Both the position numbers and the translations under genes were made by a program. From positions 372,001 through 436,000 of the forward strand of contig PQWQ01000002.1 in NCBI GenBank assembly GCA_002943765.1: a stretch of 64,000 nucleotides of DNA, given 5' to 3'. Source of the DNA: Psoroptes ovis (taxonomy: Eukaryota; Arthropoda; Arachnida; Sarcoptiformes; Psoroptidae). This document shows positions 47,018 through 58,860 of the stretch, piece after piece (position 1 is the first letter of the stretch; every line of letters begins with the position of its first letter). Below the pieces are notes generated by a model. It saw only the letters and a list, made by a program, of their open reading frames with translations. It ran no database searches and was not told the origin of the DNA.

Positions 47018-48821
47018 TCAATTGATATTTGATCAATTTTTATTTCATTTCATTTCATTTCATTTCTTTTCATTGATTGCTTTAAAATTAATTAATGAGA
47101 AATTTTAAAAAAAGAAAAAATTAAAATAAACCATTTCGACGAAACGCACATTAATTGAAAAAAAAATTGAAAAATTTGAAACGAATTTATGAATTATTGT
47201 TTTTTCTTTGAAAAATTAATGGGAATTATTTTAACCCCTTACACATTCATCAAAGAAAATTTTTTTGAATAAATTTTTCAATTAAATTGTTCAAAAAATA
47301 ATGTTTAATTTCGATGTGCCAACAGCCGATGGCGCCCAGTTTGAATTTGAAAAAAAGTAAAATAAAATTTCAAATCGAAATATTGCAGTGAAGACAAAAT
47401 TCGCGGGCAAAGGATGGCGTTACCATACGATTGTATGAAATTGGAAATGAATAAAACATTTAAATGAATTTAATTTACTTAAATTTAAATTTTACAATTT
47501 AATTACTTAGATTAACGAATAAATGAATGAAATGAATTGAATTGAATTGATGATTAAAATAAAATAAAATAAAACAATTTCATAAGAAATGAATAAAATT
47601 TTAAAATGAGATAAAATTTCATTTCATATATACACAATTTGATTTTTATGGGGCCATTGTCCTGTGATGTGGCGTGGCTGGATTTTTTTGTAGCGTATGT
47701 TTTTGCATTTTGAAAAACCAAAAAATATAAAATTATATTTGATGATTGGTGCTAGTGGTAGCCATTTTATTTTCACTTTTTATTTAATTTTCATTTATTT
47801 GTCTTTAAAAGGGGAAAAATAATCCAAAAAAATAAAATAAAATATAAATAAACAAATAAAATAAAATACCGAAAGCCATATAATTTTATCATTATTACTT
47901 TGATATACACGAATTCAATTTCGAAGAAATAATTCAATTCGGGTGTTGGTTCGCGTTCGTTCCAGCAAAATCCATAATAACAATTCATTGGAATTTTATT
48001 TAAATTTTGTTTTTTTTTCGTTTTTGTTTATGGACAAGCACCCAAAGGACATTGATATCGGGTTATATGTTTATCGCTACAATTTTTTTTTGTTTTTTGA
48101 TCCTTTAAAATTTATTTGGCGCCATTACCATTCAATTCGTATATAATCATCATTATGATGGAATCAATGATTGGAAAATTTTTTTTGTTGAAAATTTTTC
48201 GAGAAATATTCGAGAAAAATCTTTATTTTTATTCTTAAAAAAAAAAAAAATAAACCATTTAGATTCAGTAAATGAGATAATTCATACATCAATCATATGA
48301 ATGAATATTGAATTTACTTATTGAAATTCTTTAGAAATTTCTTAGATTCATGGAAATCTATTGAAATATCGTTTCGAAATTCTCTCCAAAGTCCAAATCG
48401 ACTTGAATTTTTGCTTAATTTTATCAAATAAAATCCATTGAGATTTTCAGCCAGGAAAAAAACCCGAAAATAATTCATTTTTCTATGCTCATAGACATGT
48501 AAATTGATTGATTTGAAATTGATTTTTAATCAAATAAAAAATGAAAATAAATAAAACAAAGCAAAATGCTTTCAGAATCAGTGAGAAATATTGGAGTGAA
48601 AAATTTGAAAATTTTCAAGTGAATTTAACAAATTTTCGAGCAAAATCTTGGAAGAAAATTTTCAAAGAAATTTTCACACAATCACCAAATGCATTATGCC
48701 TTATGCTTTTCTCGAAAAAACTAAAAATTCCAAGTGTAGAAATTTCTACTTAATTTTTTTCCAAAGAAAAAATAATAATTTTTCACATTCATTTTTCTTT
48801 CATTTTTCACTCATAATAATA

Positions 48822-48901
48822 TTAGGTTGTCCGATAAGTTTTTACCGATTTTCTCATAATTCCTTACAATATAATCGACGAAAACTTTTCGGACAACCTA
48901 A
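48822..48901 (-). mobile_element. 80-bp hairpin MITE, type B, copy 13
   Basis: Begins TTAGGTTGTCCGATAAGTTT and ends AACTTTTCGGACAACCTAA, flanked by TA. Its reverse complement resembles copy 14 (TATTGTAAGGAATTATGA against TGTTGTAGGGAATTATGA). Confidence 0.85.
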
Positions 48902-51000
48902 TAATAATAGAATAACTATGGCATATAATCCACCATCATCATCAAAAATTGAAAAATGAATAAATTGATATGAACAAACATACATGCATACACACAAGCA
49001 AATGCTAAGCATGAAAAAAAACTCTTAAAGGCTTAAACTAGTTGAAAATGAAAAGAAAAAAAAATGGTGAAAATTGATGCACCACTGCTCGATGTGTGGT
49101 GCTTGATTTTTTCTTTCGCCGATGACCTTGCAATTGGTCGTTGGTCTTTTTTTTTTGATTTTTTGATTGTTTAATATTCGTCATTATCATCATTTTCTTC
49201 GTGGTCGTCGTCGTCGTAGTCGTCTTCGACGTCGTCGCCGCCGCCATTTGGTTGCTGTGCAATTATGGCAACAAATATTATTGAGACTACAAGTGAAAGA
49301 AACACAAAAAACCATTATCATCCAATGAAATACTACTGCTGAAGAAAATGAGAGTAACTTCTATCACTAGCTTGAATTGAAATGGTTAAATTCAAAGCTA
49401 ATCAAGCTATTGGTGATGATAATAATGATGATGGTGGTGGTGTTGGTGTTGGTGTGCTTCATGTGCAACAGCAGCAGCAATCGAATCGTTTCATTGAAGA
49501 AAACAGAAAAAATATTGTCAATGTCATTCAGCCATTCACTTTCATTCTATGGAGATTTTACATATTGAAAAATAAGAAAAATTCAAATTCAAAAGTAAAT
49601 AAATTTTCCATTTTTTCTTGGTTCATGCACAAAATCGATCTTTAGCTTGGTAAAGAAGCTTTTCCAATATATTTTTCACTTGTTCATTGGGCAATTATGA
49701 TTATGATTAAATTACGAAAAAAAGTATAATCTTTGAATTAAAAAGTAAATAAAATCAATTCTCGATGAACCAATTTGTGTTAGTCTTGGGTGCAAGTTTT
49801 GGATTTATTTTGGGTACTGGCAATAATAATCATATCAAAAAACGAAATAATAATGATGATTTGAAAATTTGGAAATCGAGAGAAAAAAATAAATCCAGAT
49901 CCAAAATCAATATTTTGAATTGAAAATTTTTCATTTTCATTATGAGAAATTCATTAGGTTGTCCGATAAGTTTTAAGCTGATTATGTTGTAGGGAATTAT
50001 GAAAAAAAACGGCAAGAACTTATGGGACAACCTAATATTTATTTTCTGATTATTTTTTTTTTTTTTTTTCGTTTGATTATTTTTTCAATAATTTCGATTT
50101 ATAAATGATAATTCATTTGGAAATTTTGTTTCATGATGACGAACAAACGAGCAACGAAAACCATGGAACACTGTTAACTGCTCAATATTGTTCAAAAATT
50201 ACAAATCAATAAATCGAAAATATTTTCGTATTTCAGTATTACTTTTAAATTAAAATTTGATATAAGTTTTCAAAGCTTTCAGTTGTTTTTCAATCTTTAT
50301 TTTTCTAAACAACAACAACAACAACACATCACACACCATCATCAATGCCATCAAAAACATCTGCTACAGTAGCAATATTTTTTTCTTTCTCGATCATTCA
50401 TTCAAGTTTTTTATATTTCATTCTTTTTCGTTTCGTTCATTATTATTATTCAAGGACAAAAGGGATATATCATTTGATATTTGCAAAAAAATAAAATAAT
50501 TGCGAAAGATTCGTAAAGTTTTTTATTTGTTCAAAAATTTATTAGTTTATTATTATTATTTCTATGTTCGTGTGAATGCTGGAATTTCGCGAAATAATAA
50601 TAAATTTTTGGTTCAAAACAACCCCGAAAAAAACCAAACAAAGGTTCTTTGGCCTTTTTCAATGATAATGATCGAATTGCACCAAAAAATACCATAAAAA
50701 ATACAAATAAAATATAATGAAATGAAATGACTAATTAAATATAAAATGGTGAAAAACTTGCGTGTATACTATTAATGGAGTTTCATGCGAAAATGAATAG
50801 AATTTTGTTGGTTTATTTTCACTTCTAAATTTGATTATGATAATTTAACATGTATGTGAAATGATTATTGATTATTCAATGATCTTTGAGTTCAAATTCT
50901 TACAGAATATAAATTTTAATTAATAAACCAACCAATATCAACCATTGATGATTATGATTATTGGAAATGTTATATCAAACCGAAACATTAGTTTGTCACG
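48902..51000. other. Downstream non-coding region with a GC-rich island
   Basis: Holds a short GTC/GCC-rich island (49199-49250), an 87-codon + strand frame at 49382-49645 that I cannot assign, and the last MITE copy (49954-50035). No recognised gene. Confidence 0.5.
49954..50035 (+). mobile_element. Hairpin MITE, type B, copy 14
   Basis: Begins TTAGGTTGTCCGATAAGTTT and ends ACTTATGGGACAACCTAA, followed by TA (left flank CA). The inner arms are AAGCTGATTATG and AAAACGGCAAGAAC. Confidence 0.83.
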
Positions 51001-54000
51001 ACTATTTTTAGAGTTATATTTTTTGCTGTCATCAACGAAATCGAATTTGTGTACTTTGAATCTTCAAAGTTAATGCAGCCGATTGCATTATCAAAGTATT
51101 CAAAAAATGATTGGAATGATCCAAACAAAAATGATTGAAAAATTCTGGTTCAATAACCCCCTTTGTTTTTTCGTAAATATATTTTCCAAGTACAAATTGG
51201 TGATATAGCAAAGTAGTTTTTTCCATGGAAAATATAGAAATATACTGCCTTGAAAGTAGCAATTTAAAGCCAAAAAAGGCTGCTGCGAAATGCGCAATCG
51301 ATTTATTTTTGAGATGTAGCGAAATTTCTAACAAATATAAGGTCAACAGCATCGTCTTTTTTGCTGTTGTCGTTGTAGAACATTGATGAACATGTTTTGA
51401 TTAGTTGCATAATCTAAAAGCACACATTTTTTTTTTGCTTGTTACTAACCGGTCATGTGCGCATGTTTTATTTTGGCCAAAAAATAAGCAAAAATTTTGC
51501 TACAAACTGCCGTCATTTATTATATTAAACAGCAATGCTTCTACCACACTGAAAATTGTAGAGGCAAATTGTAGCAATTTTAATGTTTTTGTTGTTGAAG
51601 GTCTTAGCTTGTTGTAAAAATTCAAATAAAAAATTTGCCTGCAATAATCAAAGATTATCAAAAAAATATAAATATCAATAATTACCATCATTATTTGCGA
51701 AAAAACAAATGTCCTTGATTCAAAATTATATTCAATATTAAAAGCTTTGCGAATTCTTTTTTTTCAAGGATTATTCGAGATGATTTTTATCTGCGAAATA
51801 TTTCGAAAAAAAATGAATTAAACAAGAAAATTTTTCGAAATCTTAAGGGTTTCACTTAGATTTGTCTTTATTTTAACAATCGGATATGATTTTCAAAGAA
51901 AATCTTCAATTATTGCACAAAAATGGCTGATATTTCGCGTCTGATGACCTAAATAATGATTGATTTTGGATTTTTCGCTTGGATTTCTTGAATTGGAATT
52001 TTATTGATTGAAAAGATTCTAGGGTCTCAATCTCAGTTCTTGAATATCGAGACAAACGAAAAAATTCATCAAATTGATTAATGATCTCATTTCATCGTGT
52101 ATTGAATTGAATTAAATCCGATGATTAATCGGGTAAGATCGATTGCAAATCTTATTCAATCGATTTTCATTGATTTTCCATTAGTTTTTTTTTCAATCAA
52201 AAAATAAATCAGAAAATAAGAAAATTGTAGCCAAATCCAATGCAAGAAAAATCAGAAAAACTTTGAAAAATGAAAAACATGCGCACATAAATTACAAACG
52301 ACAACGAGGCCATTCCATTGTGCAAACTATTACTAATACGACAATCAAACAAACAATCAACGAAATGATTAAAAAAAAAAATTCCAGACAGTCAATGACC
52401 GAGTACATTTATTTCCCCTTTTTTTTCGTATTTACTATCCCTTCAATATTCAAAATAAACATATCGCGAAACGTAAAAAGAGTAAATGCATCATCATAAT
52501 GATAATGATAATAATAATGATCATTGAATTGAATATGGCCTTCCTTGTCTGTCTGAATGGTGTGTGTGTGTGCATGTGCATGTTGAGTTGTCTACCACAC
52601 AAACTCAGACAGATTATCAATTTTTTGGGAGCCATGCTCAATTGTTTGAGTAAAAAATTCAAAAAAAAAAAACGAAAAACATTGATATATACTACTTGTA
52701 TGCATGCATATGGCCGAACGTCGTATCACAACAATGGCGTATCATTGATTTTTGTTCTGAATTCGTATTGTTGTCGCTGTTTTGCTGTTTTTTTTTTAGG
52801 TCAACCTGTCTGGGTCATAATGTCTGGCGTCTCTTGTGTTGTGATAATGCGTGTTTCATTTTTCTTCGTTTATTTTGTTTATTTTTCATTTGATTGATTT
52901 TGAATAATAATAATAATAATAATCAAAATGAAAATTAATGATAGAAATGAATCATTAGGATAAATGTGAAAATACTTGATTGAATTGGCGCCTTGAAATA
53001 AAAAGTAAAAGTCTTTTTTTCTTGAAAATTCAAAATGATTCAGACGTTTCGCAATGATAAATTGAAATGAGATGAAAATCAAGGTAACAATTGAATTTGG
53101 AAATATTTTTAGATGTTTCTCCCAAGAATTAGTGGAGAAATTTCGAGCCGAAAGTCTTGGAACTCCTGGAGTCTTGAAATAATATTTCGGGATCAAATTC
53201 TGGTCCCCAGAAATCATTTGGTGAACCAGAATTTTTTCGGGACCCATAAGATCAATGAACTTGAATAACATTTGGAATCGATCAAAGAAAAAGAAAACGA
53301 AATGAAACGAAAAAAAAAAATTCCAGACGTCTGGAATCAAACGAGTCTAGGTCATCATCATCATCATCATTCGGTTACCGTATTTTTAGGTCAAAATAAA
53401 TGTGCAGAATATTTTCCATTGAATGTGTGTACGTGTATTGATTCCGTATCCTTTTACAATTATTACAATTCAAAATAAATAAAAATAAACAAAACATAAT
53501 TCAATATTTCACCTTTGGCCATGCTTCTACCTGACCTAATTTTTTTCCCTTTCGTTTCGCTTCCTATTCTATTGATTGTATGAACCAGAAAAAATTTCAT
53601 TTTCATTTATATAATACAAGTTGTAACGTGGTAAACTATGATGTCTGCATTTGTGTTTAATCAAAAAAAAAAAAAAAATCATTTTTTTTTTGGGTTAAAA
53701 TTCAAAACAATCATTAGCATTATAATAATCATTATCATCATATGTGTTAATGTATGTCTGCGTGCGTGGTAACCATTGTAAACATCATCCGACGAACGAA
53801 CAAACAAAAGAAGAAGAACAAGTGAAAATGTGTATTTTAAACTTCAATCATTCTTCTTCATTTTTTTCAATTTCAACTTTTGGGGTCACAGACGTACACA
53901 GTCGCACCATAAAACGCCATTCATATATTGATTCTAGTGATGAACTCAATTCAAATTCAAATTCAAACCCCAAAAACATCATCATTTGATATCGACATTT

Positions 54001-54460
54001 GGCCAAAATTTGTGGCAGAATAAACATCGAACAAAAAAATTTTTTTGGTGCAATTTTTAAAAATTTTTTATTCTTGTTTGTTATTTGTAATTGTGTGTCC
54101 ATGACACTACCATCAAGTGACCACAGCCAATTCATCAAATCCAATGAAATATTTCATGATTCAATGATACGATTTGATCCAAATTCTATTAATTGATTTT
54201 CCGATGATCATTCAATCCCATCATCTCTGAATCAAGCCAAATGATTCATTGAATTTTCCGTTTGATTTCAAAAGCGAAAAATTCAAACAATTTCTCGAAA
54301 TTCAATTTTCAAATTGTCATTTTCAATGTGAATATTTTCATTCAATCAACACGGAAATTGATAGACAAGTGATCACACAGTACAAAGCACTCTTGCTTTC
54401 ACACAAATACTTTCATGATCAATGTTGTTATTTTTCCGATTTCTTTGTGTGAATGAAAGT
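51001..54460. other. Non-coding region, nothing recognised
   Basis: Several medium-length open frames occur here on both strands (for example 51032-51352 and 52879-53340, both -), but none has a recognisable domain, splice pattern or coding-like composition. It contains a perfect 16-bp palindrome, TTCCAGACGTCTGGAA, at about 53321-53336. Confidence 0.5.
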
Positions 54461-57400
54461 GAATGAAAGATTTTGAAAATTTAAAAAAAATATTTTTGCC
54501 GCCATTTGAGAGTCAAAAAATCTCTATTTTTTGAATTTTGAAAAAAAATATGAAGAAGTGAAAATGAATGAATTGAAAATAAATAAATAAATTTAATAAA
54601 ATAGACTCTTTTGGTGATTTATAAATATTTATTTATTCATTTTCTTCTCGCTAGAAAAGAGTATTATTTGAAATATTGTATGCAAATATTACATCTAAAA
54701 TGAACTGAGCTGAAAACATTTAACATTTCACGTTCATTTATTCATTCATAAATCGAATAGAGCATTTGAGCCATGTGAACCATTGCCGCCATGTTTGTAG
54801 CCATTTTGTGCTCAACAATTTTCAACTTTTCATTTTCATTTCAAGTTCATTTTAGCTGCAGCACATAGAAAACTTTTCCCTTTCATCGACACAAAATAAA
54901 TCATTCATTCATCATTCAACAAAAATCATCATTTTGTAAATGTGTTTAGCAACATATGCACACGCACAATCAAGCGCTCAAACACAAACACAATCATCAT
55001 CATCAATATCAGCTTTGAAATACAGACTTATTTGTGCTAAATTTATTCAAATTAATTCAATTGTGTTCATATGTATGTGCATTGAGAATCGATGGAAAAA
55101 ATATAAATCATTTGAGCATACACTTTTTCAAACAAAATTGTATCAAAATAAAAAATTTGTAGCAAAATTAGCACACGCAAAAAGCGGATTCGGCGCATTT
55201 TTGGCAACACAGTTTTGTTCACTGAGAAAAACCAGAAAATTGCTACATTTTTTTTAAATTTTTGTTAATGTTTCAATTCAAAGTTTCAATTCGTTGATGA
55301 TGAAAATAAATCAAACTAAATGCATTTTTTTCCACTGTTTTTTAATGTGTTAATTTTGACCAAGATAATAAATGATAGGAAATATCCGAAACGAAGTCGT
55401 GAAATATTGTTTCCTATCAACTTTTGGTATTAAAGATTATCAACTTCACTATCAGCATTCATCTTCCATATGATTAACTATGATCAATTTATCATGGAAA
55501 AATTGCCAGAAAATCAAACTACATCAGTTTAAATCAGTGCTAATCAATGATTTTCGGCTAAAATTGTGCTCATCTATGAAAATTTGAAATTCAAATTTTT
55601 TTCCAAGATGAAATATGTGAAAATATCCTTAAAATTGAACATAAAATTCCCAATATACAAAAGCGTAAGTCATCAATCAATAATTTGACCATGATTTGAC
55701 CGAAATTTTTCAGAAAAATATGAATAATTAATAAATAAGATAAAATCAGTGATTAGACTTTCGAAATTTCAGAATAAATTTTGACCTGTGATTCACATAT
55801 CAAAAATTCAGCCAAAAAAACAATCGATTTGCCACATATTTGAGTGCTAAAACAAACAATTTCACCAAAAAATAAAAAATAAAAAAATATTTTTGTAAAC
55901 AGTGCTCATGTAATTATGAAGAGATAATCATCATCATCATTTAATCATTTTTGATTCTGCGTTTGTCAACTTTTGTCGTTTGTGATATCATCAACATTAA
56001 CATCAATATGCTAACCAACTAACCAACCACCGCAACAACAGCAACAACAACAACGATATATATAGCTATATATGGACCGTGTTGCCGAAATTTTTTCATG
56101 GAAGATTTTTAAATGGAAAAATCAATATTTTTTCTTTGAATCAATCAATTTTTGATCTATTAATTATTTGATACTAGTTTTTTTTTGAATATTTTTGATA
56201 TTTTTCCATGATTATTTTTGATATTTTGTTCTGTGAAAATTATGAAATTTGAAAATGATCGAATAAAAATGTTCCAAAAATCTTCACCCGTTGAAAATTT
56301 TGTCAAATTTCATTTCAAAGCAGCGCGCGATCCATTCGGTAATGTTGATTTTTGAAAAATTTTATTTCAAAATTGAAAATTTGGAAAAATTTCGAAAAAA
56401 ATGAAAAAAAATATTAGTCAAATCCCATAGTCTTAGCTTTAAAAAATTAATTTTTAATCAAAAAATACCGAAAATCCACAAATAATGTAAGTCAAAATCT
56501 GAATATCTTTACCAGAAAAAATATAATTAAATTCCAATCAGGAATCAAATTTTAATCTGAAATTTCGTATTTTCAAATTTTAATCCATATTTTTTTGGCA
56601 TAATTTTGATCAGGAAAAAACATTGAAATATCTCAAAAAATATTGTGATAAAGGCTGAATTTTAGTCATTGTAATTATTGATTGTAATACTTGGAAAATT
56701 TTTGAAAAGGAATTCTTGGAAATTATTTTTTAGCTCATTTCATGCCAAAATTGATGGTCAGCGGAAAAATTGTGCTAAAATTTTGCGTGGCTTGTGTGTG
56801 TCTGTGAGTTTTTGAGCGAGTATCTAGCCGAAAATGTCGATGGCCATCGATGAATATTCAATATTCAAATTGCGCTTTTATTTGAATACTTCAAAGGTTT
56901 TCATTCAAATTTTTTCTATTTCATTTTACTCCTTTGATTCCTTTGAAATTGAAATTAGAATTTTTTTCCCTTTACTTTCATAATAAAAAATTATAAACAA
57001 TGTATTAAATAGACTGAAATATTGAATGTTTGTTGTTACCAACATGTCTGATGTTGGTGGTTAGTCGGTGATGGTGGTGATGGTGATGATGATGATTGCA
57101 AACTGATTCGATCACCGACAAGCGAAGGAGGGAGGATGTTAACATGTGTGCGTCTATGTAATTTCAATGTTATTTAAGGGAAAGAAAATAATGATAAATT
57201 TTCCTGAACATTTGTTGATATGGATGATGATGATGATGATGATAATTGCAAAGAAATTTCATGTTTAAAAAAACCAAAGAACCGAGTTAAGGATGAAATA
57301 AATAATAAAACAAATTAATTCCAATTCTAAGAAATAAAAGGGGTAAGAAGTCATGTAAAAAACTTTGGTAAATATCGTAAATCTTATTGTAAAAATAGAA

Positions 57401-58860
57401 AAACAAATGTGTGGAAAAGTATGAATAATTAGCTCCATTTATCTTTGCTTGGTCAATGAATTTTTGGTGAAAAAATTGACGATTTTGCCATCGTTGTTGC
57501 TGCTGTTTGGATTATCTCATTGTTGGCTTAGAATTTCATATTTGAAAAGTCGACAGCAACAACAAATTATCTTTTTTTCATTCATTTTTCTATGAATTAA
57601 AAATTGAAATTTTCACTCATCATGACTACTCTCAATTCTTTGAAAATTTATACACACGAATTTCGTTCAACTTTTACAACAACATACTACTGTCAGAAGA
57701 ACTGAAGACTACAGACCAGACAACAATGAGTAATTTTTTTTTTGTCGATTTGTGAATTTTTCAAATTAAACAAAATTTGAGTTCAATCATCCAAAGAAAA
57801 CCAACGAAATAAATTGTTGAAAATGTCGAAAATAACAATGTTTGTTAGCAACAGCAACAACAACAACAATGGCATGGAGAACAACATTGAACATCATCAT
57901 CATTATCATCATCATCATCATCATCAGCAACAGCAGCAGCTTTAACCCTTTGATTGAATTCGAGAGAATTTCGCCGAAAACTCCTGAAGAAAATTCTTCG
58001 AAAAAAAAATTTCTGGTCAACGACAGCTGCATCATTATCGGAGATTATCACATTTTCTTCTTTGATATAATTCATGTATAATCTAAAATGGTGAGCAACA
58101 TTAACAACAATTAAATAAATCATCAAAAAATATAAATTTGAAAAATTGTAATTTTTCTATTTTTGTAAAAAATACAAAATTACAATGTTACTAATTGTGT
58201 ATCTGTGTATCTTTGTTTCTTTCTCTCTCTTTTTTTCAATTTTACAGAATTACTTCAGACAATAATGATAATGATAATGATCATCATAATTACAATGATC
58301 AACAAACAGCCAAACAAACAAATGAATCAAATGAAACAAATGAACATTGAACATCGATCATCATCATATCGATATGTTCGCACAAATTGAATCAAGAAAT
58401 TAATGATAATTAACTTGGCTAAAATTGGAAATTTACAATTTTTCAAAAATTTAATGACAAGTTCAATGATAAATTTGTTTGAAAATTTCTTTGGAAATCG
58501 AATGGAAAAAATCAAAAATTTAGATTTGAAATTTTTCAAAAATTTTCTTCTTCGTAAAGAGATTCGTATACATGAAAAACGGGCGTATATCATCCAACAA
58601 AAGCAGCTGGGCGGATCATTTGGAAAATTTGGAGATTTTGAAAATATTGAAAAAAAAAAATGAAACAAGCAGAGAGATATTTCAATGAAGCAAACAGCAA
58701 GCAACCAACAACGAAACTACTGAACAAACAATTTTTTTGATGATTGAAATGTGAAATGATTTCGGGTTTTTGGATATTTTTACATTGAAAAATGTATTGT
58801 ATGTATATTTTTGTATGTGAATGATTTACTTTTATATTTATTTTTATTTCATATTTTTTC
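54461..58860. other. Non-coding region with two GCCGCCAT motifs and CAT tract
   Basis: AT-rich sequence with GCCGCCAT at 54498-54505 and 54785-54792, a 105-codon unassigned frame at 54940-55257 (+), a perfect palindrome ATATATAGCTATATAT at 56058-56073 and a CAT tract at 57891-57924. No gene recognised. Confidence 0.5.
57891..57924. repeat. (CAT)n microsatellite
   Basis: About eleven CAT triplets with one interruption, followed by a CAG tract. Confidence 0.85.

Larger units (their letters stand above)
46267..48821. other. 3' UTR and downstream non-coding sequence
   Basis: AT-rich sequence after the Ptp99A stop codon. AATAAA occurs at 46337-46342, a candidate poly(A) signal 70 nt past the stop; others follow, so the 3' end is not fixed. 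It contains an ATT tract (46994-47017) and no recognised gene. Confidence 0.5.

Noticed and set aside
52499..52897. 132-codon + strand frame with many Cys and Val
   Set aside because: Built on ATAATG, TGTGTG and T-run tracts. No domain or signal for a real gene.
53321..53336. Palindrome TTCCAGACGTCTGGAA as an element end or operator
   Set aside because: No second copy with matching flanks was found in the window; a single 16-bp palindrome in 64 kb is weak evidence.
52879..53340. 153-codon minus-strand frame
   Set aside because: Low-complexity Phe/Ile-rich ends, no recognised domain, no splice context. Most likely chance.
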